Shown: in pieces, positions 12,800-22,885 of the stretch
Position numbering within the stretch: the stretch's first letter is position 1
How the letters are laid out: the number at the start of each line of letters is the position of its first letter
Origin: Podocnemis expansa
Taxonomy: Eukaryota; Chordata; Testudines; Podocnemididae
Direction: 5' to 3'
NCBI GenBank assembly: GCA_007922195.1
Contig: ML682005.1
Span: 30,969,042-31,033,041 of the forward strand
DNA: 64,000 nucleotides
Notes under the pieces: generated by a model
What the model saw: the letters and a program-made list of their open reading frames with translations, nothing else
The model's database searches: none
What the model was told of the DNA's origin: nothing
Program-made: the position numbers and the translations under genes

Positions 12800-13629
12800 T
12801 GTCACAGGGTACACCACTTTAGTGCCCCCATGTGCAGAAAAACAAAGGGGGCACAATTAGCAGGTAGGGTACCTATGCAACACAGTTTAATTTACTGTGC
12901 CAGGGTAGTACAGCCTAACAGTTGGGTCCATGCAAATCCCTAGGTAGGCAGTGTAGCCTAGTGGCCAGAGTCAGTACAAGGCCGTCAGGCACAGGGCAGT
13001 TTGGCCTAGCAGCCAGAGTCAGTAACAAGGCCCTCAGGCACACAGCAGTTTGGCCTACCGGCTAGAGTCAGTAGAATAGTCTATGATTGGGAACAGTGCC
13101 CAGATAGGGAGGGACTCAGGCCCACCCACTCCACTGAGCCCCAGCCCAGGACCATATGGGTCCCAAGGGTTTAGCCCCAGGTCAGCGGGGACCCAGACTG
13201 AAGCACGCTGACTGGGTTTTCACTACATCCTGAACTCACTCTCCAGGCCCCCTGGGCTACTTCCTACCTTCACTGAGCAAAGTCCTCCTTGAGCACTGGC
13301 CCGTGGCTTTCTGTGACCTGGAAGATCTGTTGTCGGCTTTCTTACAGGTCCTGCGTTTCAGTCACGAGGCACTCCTTGCAGGGTAATTGCTCTGTAGAAT
13401 CCCCTCTGGCCACTGAGTCTCCCTCAGGTTGGGGCTGATGCAGTTCTGGTGCAGGAGCTCCCAGCAGATATCCTTCCTCTCTGCTGCCCAACCCAGACTG
13501 AACTGAGTTGCTTCCTTTTATACTGGGGCAACAGTCTGAGCATGCCCAGCAGAGTCTAGAGGGCAGGACTTCTACTGCCCATAGTGTGCACTGAGCTTTT
13601 AAAGTGCAGGGTGGGGCTACCCCATCACA
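12800..13629 (-). mobile_element. Solo LTR (retrotransposon), minus orientation
   Basis: The ends are TGTCACAGGG at 12,800 and CCCCATCACA at 13,629, a TG...CA pair. Flanking 5-mers are GTGGT (12,795-12,799) and GTGAT (13,630-13,634), one mismatch, consistent with a 5-bp target duplication. A TATA-type promoter (AGTATAAAAGG on the minus strand, near 13,515-13,525) sets the orientation; a weak ATTAAA signal lies downstream near 12,890. There is no internal retrotransposon sequence on either side, so this is a solo LTR. It contains a tandem repeat at 12,948-13,075. Confidence 0.75.
12948..13075. repeat. Tandem repeat inside solo LTR, 2-3 units of about 60 bp
   Basis: Units share GGCCTAGCAGCCAGAGTCAG and a following AAGGCC.TCAGGCACA block. 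Starts fall near 12,950, 13,000 and 13,050, the last incomplete. Such repeats are common in LTR promoter or enhancer regions. Confidence 0.75.
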
Positions 13630-13659
13630 GTGATTATTAACTACGTATTCCTCACATAA

Positions 13660-13885
13660 AGTCTAACAAATTTATTTATTGCATGAGCTTTTGTGGGAGA
13701 AAATTCCACTTCATCAGACTCTTTGAAGATGTGGGAACTTACAGAATGAGAGGAAAATAAATACAGGGACGTGTAAGCTGTGGGATCAGGTCACACTGTA
13801 ACAGCAAATCAAAGCAGTTGTTAAGATTCAAGCATTGGGGAACAGCATATAGAGGAAGATGAGGTAAAATCACCTGTTGCATTAT
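13660..13885 (-). mobile_element. Penelope-like element 3' tail fragment
   Basis: From AAAGTCTAACAAATTTATTT onward this matches the tail at 9,030-9,230 and 26,855-27,070, including AACAGCAAATCAAAGCAGTTG and the GGGATCAGGTCACACT block. On the minus strand it keeps CTGATGA of the hammerhead-like core, but the later GAAA reads AAAA. It stops abruptly at about 13,885, where a TG/TTATG-rich simple repeat begins. Confidence 0.7.
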
Positions 13886-13972
13886 GGGTGTTAGTTGTGT
13901 TATGTTGTATTATGGGTGTTGTGTGTGTCATGTGTTATGTTATGTTGTGTTATATATGTCATGTTACAGGTG
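13880..13972. repeat. Degenerate TGTTATG-type simple repeat
   Basis: Repeated GTTATG, GTTGTG and TGTCATG words without other content; it adjoins the end of the PLE tail. Confidence 0.6.
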
Positions 13973-14111
13973 TTGAACTTCAGAACCTGAAGCAAGCATT
14001 CAGTGAAAGATGTACTTTGAACATAAGCTGATCTAAAATGCTAAGTATTTTTGAAAAAGTAGGTCTTAAGGGTACAGACAGTTGAGCTCTCAGGGATGTT
14101 ATGAAAACGAA

Positions 14112-14250
14112 ACCATAGCATCATAAACTATTAGGGAAGGAAGGGACCTCAGGTGGTCATCAAATCCAACCCCCTGCTCAAAACAGGACCAGCCTCAATG
14201 GAATTACACCAGTCGTGGCTTTGTCAAGCTGGGCATTAAAAACTTCTAAG
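14112..14250 (-). mobile_element. CR1 LINE 3' end fragment
   Basis: The plus strand reads GGAAGGAAGGGACCTCAGG, then TCCAACCCCCTGCTC and AAACAGGACCAGCC, the complement of a CR1 3' untranslated end. The same blocks occur at 25,046 and 43,457 in the same orientation. Confidence 0.75.
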
Positions 14251-15710
14251 GATGGAAAATGATTAAAATTTCTGGAGCACTCACATGACCACCATAGAAA
14301 AGCCTGCTAATAAATAAATAAATCTAATAAGTAAATAAATCTACATTCAGACCAGGATTTGAATCATGTACAGTAAATAAGGCAATAATTTTGAGTGATG
14401 AGGCTCAACAAAACATTGAAAAGCTGCTCATTAATTGAGTACCATTTATTCTGTGCATTGAATGTGCCAGGGTCCTGTGGAACAAACAGTTGTGATCATC
14501 TAACTAAAAGACTACCATCACATATACACCAGGAGAGTAACTTAAGATTGTACAGACAGCATTAATGGTAGAACTTTCTAAAATTTAGTGTGCTTCACTT
14601 TACAAATTTAACCTTTGTATACCATAGGATTTTTAAAATTATTATTTTATAGTAGCATTTAGAGACAGCAATCAATGCAGGGGATGCAGGTGCTGTACAA
14701 AGACAGAATGAGAGCTGCTGTATGCCCAAACTGGCTTACTTTAAATAGACGAGATAAATCAGATGGGAGGAAAACTACAGAGAGAGAAATAAATAAATGA
14801 CTTGCCCTAGTTTTACATTAGGTCAATGTCAGAGGAGGGAATGGATCATCTGACTTCCAGCCCCAACCTCTTTTCACCAGAGTATGATGCCTGGTTTTGT
14901 TGTCAGGAACTTTCAACTTAATTTTACACCTTGATTTATTTAGTGACACCTGGACACACAAAGTAACGAAACATGTCAGTGATGCATTGATTTTATTTTT
15001 AAATTTTCATTTAGAGTATTTTGACACAGCTGAGAAAATCTAAAGATTACTTTCTATTGGAAGTCCTTTGAGCCGCTCAATCTGTATAGATTTTGAACCT
15101 TGATAATACAAACAGATGGTGAAGAAGAAGTCAATATTCTATAGGATTGTACTCACTAAAGAACTTGCTTTACAGATTTGGACCAATAACTGTTGTACTA
15201 TTTCAGTGGTAAAGTCAGATTGCTCACTCTGAATTGGAGAGCCACACCTCATCTTTCACATCTCAAATCTTCTGGGGCTCTCTGCCCAAATGACCTAGGA
15301 TAGCAATAAACCATTTTATTGGCTATTTTATTAACATTTACTCAAAAATGTGTGTAAAGAACAACATGTGTTTACAAGATCTTATTAAATGTGGAATGAA
15401 AGATAATACACTATTTATCATCATGAGCCATTGGGACCAGCTAAGCAAACTGGGAAAAAGAAGAAGCCCTAGAAGCTTATAATGTGCCATCTATTTGTCC
15501 TGTGCCAGACTTTTTACTTTAAAGAAAATGTTAATGTAAACAATCTGGTTCCCAAGCTGTTCAACTAGAAAATGATGCCTCTGAGTCCAGTAAGATGGAG
15601 ATATGCCTCTTGTTAAACTATTTCAGTTAGGAACTATGAAACACATCTATTCAGCTTCTTTCTTATATTTGGTGTGCACACTGAACATGAATATAATTTC
15701 TTGTTATTTT
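14251..15710. other. Non-coding, nothing recognised
   Basis: AT-rich; TAAATAAATAAA-type simple sequence at about 14,308-14,342. No exon or named repeat seen. Confidence 0.4.
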
Positions 15711-15711
15711 G

Positions 15712-15845
15712 AGAGATGAGGTAGATAATATCTTCTGTTGGACCAACTTTGTTGATGGATCATTAATACCTAAAGAGAGCTCTGTGCTGTCTGAAAGCTT
15801 GTGTCTCTTTTACCAACAGATGTTTGTGCAACATTAATATCTAAC
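15712..15845. mobile_element. Second PLE-like tail family, inverted pair
   Basis: The left arm has GAGGTAGATAATATCTTCTG and TTGGACCAAC. From 15,770 the complement-type order follows: AGAGAGCTCTGTGCTGTCTG, AAAGCTTGTGTCTCTTTTACC, then AACAGATG. I recall this as a common turtle repeat whose intact form has a hammerhead-like arrangement. The two arms face each other as in the elements at 19,447 and 34,154. No flanking duplication was found. Confidence 0.4.
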
Positions 15846-16165
15846 TAATATATAATTAATATCTAATAATAGATATTATCTTGCTCATTTTGCATCTTTC
15901 ATATCCTGGGACCAGCATGGCCACAACATAACTTTATACTTAACTTTATTTTTGTATTTCACCCAAGATTGTTTGACTGTGGTTTGTGTAGGTGAATGCA
16001 CTCTCATTTAAACAGCTGCTGTCCATCACATGCAATGAATTGCTTTGGAAAAATGTAAACAACTTTTGCAATTCTATTTGAATACACTTCACAAGTCATC
16101 TCATACTATATAGTTCAGCAGCTTATTTGAATAGAGAGAGTTGCCTAGTCCATTTTGTTCGTGCC
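15846..16165. other. Non-coding, AT-rich
   Basis: Nothing recognised beyond TATCTAATAATA-type simple sequence near 15,845-15,885. Confidence 0.4.
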
Positions 16166-16319
16166 TGATGTACTAATAGGGGGCCGCTTGCCCGGGCACC
16201 CCATTTGCCACCAAGTGCACACTAAAAAACCCCTTATGGACAGCGTAAGAGGCTCTGGCCTGGAATCTGGGAGGCTACAGACTAGCATAACTCAAAGGCA
16301 CTAACTTCGTGGGAACCGA

Positions 16320-16490
16320 AACCCACCTAGGAATTTATGACCACCTGGAACATTAGGTCCCACCTAGGCATTTATGACCCTCCTAGGAATTTGGGCCCAC
16401 CTGAGAATTTATGACCCACCTGGAAATTTGGGTCCCACCTAGGAATTTATGATCCACCTAGGAATCTAGTACCACCTGGGAATTTTAAAC
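16320..16490. repeat. Tandem repeat in the LTR 5' half (about 20/40 bp)
   Basis: At least seven imperfect copies of CCACCTAGGAATTTATGAC, alternating with a version ending TTTGGGTC, giving a 20-bp unit and a 40-bp higher-order pattern. Confidence 0.85.
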
Positions 16491-16865
16491 TTAATTAGAA
16501 AATTACTCTCTCAATCGTGGGAACACAAACCCCCCCAGCGTGGGAACCAGAAAAAACACTGAGCTAAAAATCCTATAAAAAAGGGGATGCCAACTGGCAA
16601 AAGTTATGGAGGTTCAAGTGTTACCTGCCAGAACTGATCACCCTGACAGTTGGATCTCCCGAGGAAAGCTAGCTCGTGTCGTGTTCCTTACCATGCCTCT
16701 TGTGTTCATGCTGCTGGTCAGTGGAGCCTGGGTTGTGGTACGTATATAGGAATCCCCTACAAGTACATTGCAGTTTGTTTTACCTTGCCATTTTGTCTTG
16801 TTGGGAATACCTAGCCGTTTTACTTTGTTGCAAATACCTTACAGTTTTATCTTGTAGTTTTTGCC

Positions 16866-16988
16866 TTACTGTTTCATTGTGTTACTTATATAGATTTACA
16901 GTTTTTGCTTTACAGTCTTGCTGTGTCACTTATATAGATTTACAGTTTTTGCTTTACTGTTTTACTGTGTTGCTTATATAGATTTGCC
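16866..16988. repeat. Tandem repeat in the LTR, about 52-bp unit
   Basis: Copies of ACTTATATAGATTTACAG followed by TTTTTGCTTTAC start near 16,885 and 16,928, with a third partial copy from 16,970 (GCTTATATAGATTTGCC). It lies between the TATA box and poly-A signal. Confidence 0.85.
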
Positions 16989-17465
16989 ACCTTAGTTGGT
17001 CTTGTAAGGTTGCTGTTTTAGTTGTTAATTGCTACCTCAAGTGTCACTGTGATTGCCCATTGAAAAATTTTCCCCGTTGTTGCTCTAAATAAACAAACCC
17101 ATTTCTCAGTTCAAACTACTGAGTCCGGTGTCTCCTTCTCCCATCGCGGTTGGGAACCAACACATTTGTTGAGTTCTTAATGGACCTGATCCAAAGGATC
17201 CAAGTGGCTACAGTGGATTTGCTTCACGTCCCAGAAACAGAACAGATTGCAGTTGTTCACAGGGCTTTTCCAAAATCTTAACTCTCTTATGTGCCAAGAA
17301 GAGCCACAACTATATTAACATGTTATTTTGTGAAGAAGAAAAATGTAACAGTATTTGATTTTAAATTTTCTCTATTCTTTGCTTGCTCATATTGCTGAGT
17401 GATGTCAAACTAGAAGGAAGCACTCTGTAGAAATTCTTCAGAAGACTATTATCATGTTCCTATAT

Positions 17466-17905
17466 GGGTATGTCCACACACACTTCTTATTTCGAAACAA
17501 CAGAAGTTGTTTCGAAATAAGAAGTGCCATGGCCACACAACGCATGGCCATTTCGAAACAAGCAAACAGCTTGTTTCGAAATGGCCGCGGTTGTTTCGGA
17601 ACAGCTTAAACCTCCTTTGGTTTCGAAACAGGGTTGTTTTGAAACCAGAGGTTTCAAAACAGCCCTGTTCAGACATGTTGTTTTGGAACAAAGTGTTCCG
17701 AAACAACATGTGACCTTCCTCCCAGGGTGCTAAGCACCCTGGGAGGAAGGGCTGGCCCCTCAGCACCCTGGCCAGGGTGCTGAGGGGTGTCCACGGGGGG
17801 GGGGGGCGCTGCGAAATAAGGTGTTTCGAAATAACATGTTATTTCAAAACAGCTTGTTTCGAAACGTCTTGTTTCGAAACAAGACTGCCCTGTGCGAACA
17901 TAGCC
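17466..17905. mobile_element. Foldback MITE made of serial hairpins (TTTCGAAA type)
   Basis: The termini are GGGTATGTCCACAC and GTGCGAACATAGCC, an imperfect inverted repeat, flanked by TAT on both sides (candidate 3-bp duplication). The interior is a chain of hairpins: perfect 21-bp arms 17,481-17,501/17,506-17,526; perfect 18-bp arms 17,546-17,563/17,569-17,586; perfect 18-bp arms 17,714-17,731/17,733-17,750; and a perfect 32-bp palindrome 17,756-17,787. Further imperfect hairpins lie at 17,620-17,705 and 17,825-17,885. No transposase is encoded. The short duplication and the G/C-starting ends would suit a PIF/Harbinger-type parent, which is inference. Confidence 0.85.
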
Positions 17906-19431
17906 TATAAGGCTCCATCTATATGTGTAATTTTTCTTCTCAGCTTAAACTAATGAGCATCTCCCAAGAAAAATGCAAAGCTAACACCATATCTTTAAAG
18001 ATAGTTAAAGGAGATGAGTGGGTCCAATTGTCTGCTTTATTTATCCATTTTGTTTAATTATTTCAGGGTAAGCATCTCAAATATGCTCAGCATTCACTGT
18101 TGAAGTACAATTTGCTTTTAAAACAACTGCATTTATTGTAACATAAAACAATTCCTCCCAACCTGTTGTTACCTTTGAACTTGAATAGAAATGTATGAAA
18201 AATTCCCAGCACTGGTCAATTCAGTGGTGAGGTAATAGGGAAAGCAAAACATGCTTTTGGCAGATAAATGAAAAGTCACAACATTTCCTTCTTTCATCTC
18301 CAATTTTTGTGAAGACAAAGGTTGTTGTCAGAGGAAGAACATTCAAATTTGATTTGAAAGCTAAAAAGAGACAATGACAAGTTAATCTTTGAGCAAATTA
18401 ATTAAATTCATAATTTCTACAGCCCTGCCCAGCTAGAAATGAATTTTAAAAAGGATGCTGGATTATATTTGTGAATACTCAGAAAGTAACACTGATTGGC
18501 TGTGTGCTGTATGCTGGAGTAGTTGTTGGAAATTTAATGAACTTCCATGTTTTTATTATTCAGTGGTTTTTAACTGCATTAATAAGTGAAATTTGCCAAG
18601 ATTTTTATTTTTTTTAATATGTGTTTATACATATTTGCAGGGCATTAAGTGATTATGGGCCCTATTCTTATTCAAGCAAAGCTCCCAAACCTTCTCCTTA
18701 TTGCTTAATGTAAGTAATTGTTTGAAGGTTGGAGAAAAACAAATGAACAAGAAGTCTTACTGGGGAGGAATCCTTCCCTGGGACTACGAGCAACATTTGT
18801 ACTTCTCCATTACTGTAAATTAGACTTTAGATGACTGGAAATCTAGCTACTAAGCCAAGAAACTGACAAAAGTCACTTTTTATCCAGCTTTGATTTGGGA
18901 AAAGGAAAATGATGATGATGAATGCTGCAGCTCCACCAATGCCTGAAGGAGCCTCTGAAACCTTACACATTATTTCTGAAGTAAGGTTAGCAGAACATGA
19001 AAAGCAGCAGAACTTTCTTTCCACCAGTATAGCCAAAGTAAAAGTCTCTGAAGTTAGGCATTAATTGAAAAGATTTTATTATAGAAATGGTTTCTTTTCT
19101 TTTTGACAATTTCTTAAGTCTCTTCCTTTAAAGCAATATAAATTACTACAAAATTACTACTGAAATCTAAAAGAAACTAGTACTTTTCTTTGCCTGCCTT
19201 CTCTAGCATATAGAAACTATTATAAAATACTGAATCTAACATAATAAACAAGTAATAAAGAGCCAAATATTCAAAACAATATGCCCGAGTTATATGTTAA
19301 TTATCTGTATGTTAAATGTGTGGAAGTGACAATTTTGCATGCAAACTAAATTTCCATTTTTTTATTTAGTATAATTAGCTTGTTACTTATTTATATTTAG
19401 TATACTAGTCAATATTATAGTATTTTAATAT
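17906..19431. other. Non-coding, repeat-poor
   Basis: No exon seen. Bases about 18,380-18,560 are free of recognisable repeats and rich in homeodomain-type TAATTAA words; this could be conserved non-coding DNA but only an alignment would tell. Confidence 0.3.
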
Positions 19432-19446
19432 TTATACTTACAAAGT

Positions 19447-19638
19447 TCCAAAGAGGAAGCTGTGTTAGTCTGTATACAGCAAAAACAGCAAGAGTCCTTG
19501 TGGCACCTTAAAGACTAACAAATTTCTTCAGGCATAAGCTTTCATGGGCTGCAACCCACTTCATCAGATGCATTTGATGAACTGGGCTACAGCCCACAAA
19601 ATTTGTTAGTCTTTAAGGTGCCACAGGACTCTTGTTGT
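19447..19638 (+). mobile_element. Snap-back PLE-derived element (copy D)
   Basis: Order on plus: leader TTCCAAAGAGGAAGCTGTG to about 19,495; PLE tail in antisense (GAGTCCTTGTGGCACCTTAA onward); turn-round near 19,568-19,575; then a shortened tail in sense, ending GGTGCCACAGGACTCTTGTTG. Flanks are 15-bp near-duplicates: TTATACTTACAAAGT (19,432-19,446) and TTATAGTTACTAAGT (19,639-19,653), 13 of 15 identical. The duplication embraces both arms, so the palindrome was inserted as one unit. The antisense arm holds the best hammerhead-like core in the window. Confidence 0.85.
19531..19568 (-). ncRNA. Hammerhead-ribozyme-like core in PLE tail
   Basis: On the minus strand the sequence has CTGATGA (19,561-19,567), one extra A, stem GTGGG/CCCAT around a short loop, then GAAA (19,540-19,543) and GCTTATGC. 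This matches the conserved core order CUGANGA, stem II, GAAA of the hammerhead ribozyme, which is known from Penelope-like elements. The extra A before stem II departs from the canonical core, and stems I and III were not established, so activity is uncertain. Confidence 0.45.
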
Positions 19639-20142
19639 TTATAGTTACTAAGTATTTATGCATAGTATACTAATCAGTGTTACCATAATGCAGAAAATAT
19701 TTGGTAAACATTGCCTAGTTACAGATGGCAACTGTAAAGTTTAAGTGCTAACATTCTGAGACCAAGGCTACACTAATGGTGGCAAATTTGCCACCATCAG
19801 TTCAGTCTTTCCAGTTTGACTAAGCAGTGAGTGAAGTCCAACTCAGTTGATCCAAAAATCAACACAATAAGGCTACATCCTCAGGAAGACTCTTACTGAG
19901 TCTAAGGAAGGACATTTTCCTTCTACTCAGCACAGTGGAGATGTTCTGATAAGTAAGCATTAGGAAGTCAAAGGGAGATACACAAATTATTTTACACAGC
20001 TTGCATATCTCTCTTCAACTGCTGCCAAATTCTGTGACCAGTGACTAGTCAAATTGACTAGTGGGTTTTTGTATTTATTTTGGTACTGATCCTACACCAT
20101 TAAAAGGAATGTGAATTTAGTACTGAGTTAACCTTACTAATG

Positions 20143-20208
20143 CAGTCTCTCAGAAGATGATCTAGCAATTTTGATCCATACATTCATCACTATTCATCTC
20201 CAGATTAT
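20143..20208 (+). repeat. Local direct duplication, first copy
   Basis: CAGTCTCTCAGAAGATGATC and the following TAGCAATTTTGATCCA block are the same here and at 21,030. This copy has about 9 extra bases (CACTATTCA region) relative to the second. Confidence 0.85.
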
Positions 20209-21029
20209 TTCACTGATTTCCACAGTAACGCCAATGGTCCTGCAAACACTTACAAATGTAAGTACCTTTATACATTCAAGTAGCCTCATTGAACTCAATA
20301 TTAGGTAACACACAGACATGGCTATCATCAGCATTATGAAAGTATCACATAGTTCATATGTCCTCATTTAGTCCATGATCTAAACATCACTGAAGCCATT
20401 CAAATTCTTGCTAGTCACTTAAGTAGGTTTTGAATTGGACCCAAAGACCTAGATCCAGCTTAGCACTGAAAAGTACATAATTTTAGGTTCCTGACTAGTC
20501 ACACTGATCCGTTCAACTGATGCTTAGCCCTCCTGATATGTCTATATACATCCCTAGGCTCCAAACTGGATTAAAAACAGCTGTTTAAAATGCAATATGA
20601 AAAGATAGATGTTTATAGGGTAAGAAGAACAATTAAAGGAAGTGACCAGGATGCTGATCATGCACCCCTTGGAGGCATCTCTCCTCTTTTCAAAGCATTG
20701 TTTAGCATTGGACAAAGTATATTATTTAGCGTTCCTTCATGAGCAGGTAGCAATAATAGCAAGAAAATCTCTTTCTCAGAAGTAAAGGAAGTCACTGAAG
20801 GGAAGCCTCATCTAAAAATAAGACACAGAAAATCCCTCAGACTTAAAGGTTCTATCTGCAGTTCCCTCTTATGAATGGGAATCTGTCCCTTGTAATAAAC
20901 TACTCCTACTAAAATTCACATACAAGTCAATAAAATCTCATGATCGAGATTGTCAAAGATAGCTCAGAGATGTAACAATATAAGCATAGAAATCTGATTC
21001 CCATATGTTACTAGGAAAGGATCACAAAC

Positions 21030-21086
21030 CAGTCTCTCAGAAGATGATCTAGCAATTTTGATCCACACATTCATCATCTCCAGATT
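21030..21086 (+). repeat. Local direct duplication, second copy
   Basis: Nearly identical to 20,143-20,208, 887 bp away, with one substitution and one short gap. Confidence 0.85.
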
Positions 21087-21960
21087 GGACTGCTGTCATC
21101 TTGAGTCAATATTGTGTGTCAGGGTAGACTTAACACCTGACTGGTGTTTGACTGGCGGGCCTGTTTTTTGTTTTTGTTTTTTTTAATGAATTTGGCCAGT
21201 TGCCAGAAAAAAATTAACTCTGCTTTTTTTAATATTGTGTCTAAATATTTACATTATAAATGCTAAATACTGAGGTATCTAACATTAAAGTTTGTGTATC
21301 CATCTGTAGATGCTGCAGTGTCTCCATTTCCATAGGTTAAGCAATAGCAGATGAAAACTATTGAAAGTACAGCAGTTGTCTATTCACAACCCCACAAATG
21401 CATCACATGTATACGTAAGAGAAGGTGATTGGAGTTGTGATGAGCTTGCTTTATGATGGGATATGTGCTGGGTTTTTGCATTTCAAAGTTGGTAATCTTA
21501 TGTCAAGGCCATAAAAAAAAAGATTGTGCAATACATAGCACACACTGTTGAATGGAACCAGCTGTCCAAAGTAAATTGCGGCAAGACTCTGTACTTTCTA
21601 CTAATTTCTCCTTCACTTCTTATTCCCATGCCTAGTCTTTCAAGCCCCCAAAGTTTTCAGATAAGGTTGTCGCTGACTCTGCCTATTCACAATCCACTGA
21701 ATTACTTTACTGTTCAGAGGTTTTTTCTGCTATCTAGTTCTGTTATTTTCTTCCTAAAAGAGTGCAATTACCAGAGACAGACAGAAAATGGAACTGTGTC
21801 TGAACTTTACTGACCAACTTGAAGATAAAATACAAACATGTCTTTCACACTACAGGAAGCTTCCTAGTAGAGAGTCTGCTAGAACAAAGATAAAACCGAG
21901 AAGATAACATTTTTGAGCTCACATAACTGTGTAATCCAACAACTAGTTAAGGTTAGCACT

Positions 21961-22250
21961 GGCCTAGTCTACAGTGCCATGCTGGGTCAATGGTAGATAT
22001 GCAAGCTACGTAGAATGTGTATAACCTATCAACTTACTTACCCTTTCTTACCGCCGTGTCTTCACTCAGCTGCACCAATGAGTAAGGCTCTTAGTTTGAT
22101 GTAGCACTACTCTTTCTTCAGGGCTATAGTTACTGCTTTGAACAGAGAGCACTTCCAGGAGCAATTGAGTGGATCTCCATTGGCCACTCTATCTATTCCA
22201 CTGTGTCAATCCATGGAGATTGACACAGCAGTTTCAGTGTGGACAAGCCC
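21961..22250. mobile_element. Degenerate TIR element (MITE)
   Basis: The ends are GGCCTAGTCTACAG and GTGTGGACAAGCCC; the complement of the latter, GGGCTTGTCCACAC, resembles the former and the termini at 17,466 and 42,688. A small hairpin (TGTCAATCCATGGAGATTGACA) lies at about 22,204-22,225. No target duplication found. Confidence 0.45.
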
Positions 22251-22726
22251 ATTGTTTTAGGAAGCCTGGAAAGCTATCCATTCTTAGCATGAAACAATCA
22301 AGAGCAGTAGAAAGAAGAAGAATGGGAAGAAATGGGGGGAAAAAGGCATAAGAGGAAATGAAATTCAAATTTAAGCAAGTGAACAATTGGAGGACAAGAG
22401 CAGAATCCATTAAACTGATTTTAAATGTGCAGTACTAGAGCTGAAATTCAGAATTTTCATCCCAGTTACAGGAAATTCTGACACCTGAAATTTGTTATCA
22501 TCCTGAAACAAGACAAAGAGTTGAAATTTCAAAACTTTTCATTGAACATGAATTTTAAGACACATTCTGAAATGTTTCATTTTGATATTTTCAATCAAAA
22601 CAAAACACTTTGACAGTCCTGAAATTTACGTTTTTTTATCATTTGTTGAATTGACCTAAAAGATTTCATTTCAAGACAGATCAACATTGAACTGTTTTTT
22701 CATTACTGCATTCCATTATCAATTGT

Positions 22727-22885
22727 CTCATAGACTCATAGGTCAGAAGGGACCAGTATGATCATCTAGTCTGACCCCTGGACTGATCATCTAGTCTGCA
22801 CAATGCAGGCCATAAAGCTTCACCCATGATAGAGAGGCCTTGGTGGACTACATCTCCCACTGTACAATGTTAACTGATTCCTGCA
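22727..22885 (-). mobile_element. CR1/L3-type LINE 3' end fragment
   Basis: CATAGACTCATAGGTCAGAAG followed by GGGACCA and TGATCATCTAGTCTGACC is the complement of a CR1/L3 3' terminus. The block GATCATCTAGTCTG occurs twice here, a small internal duplication. Confidence 0.75.

Larger units (their letters stand above)
16166..17165 (+). mobile_element. LTR (retroviral or gypsy type), probably solo
   Basis: Orientation is set by a TATA box (CCTATAAAAAAGGGG, 16,571-16,585) and a poly-A signal (AAATAAACAAACC near 17,086), followed by a U5-like stretch ending GGGAACCAACA at about 17,163. The left edge is near 16,166-16,175 (TGTACTAATAGGGGGCC). I could not match target duplications, so boundaries are approximate. 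Two separate tandem-repeat blocks lie inside. No gag or pol sequence adjoins. The 101-codon plus frame at 16,676-16,981 is tandem repeat, not a gene. Confidence 0.6.
19654..21960. other. Non-coding; old repeat and a local duplication
   Basis: Bases 19,758-20,045 are a degenerate repeat related to 1,770-2,045. A segment of about 60 bp at 20,143-20,208 is repeated at 21,030-21,086 (listed separately). No exon seen; the 95-codon plus frame at 21,526-21,813 has no recognisable domain. Confidence 0.4.

Noticed and set aside
16320..16490. Regularly spaced short repeats resembling a CRISPR array
   Set aside because: Repeats are imperfect and the spacers are also repeated; the block is an LTR tandem repeat in a vertebrate genome.
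16676..16981. 101-codon plus frame rich in Cys and Leu, suggesting a membrane peptide
   Set aside because: It is the 52-bp tandem repeat of an LTR in translation.
17452..17766. Open frames on both strands (104, 69 and 68 codons)
   Set aside because: They are direct consequences of the hairpin chain in the MITE; the two strands encode similar peptides because the DNA is palindromic.
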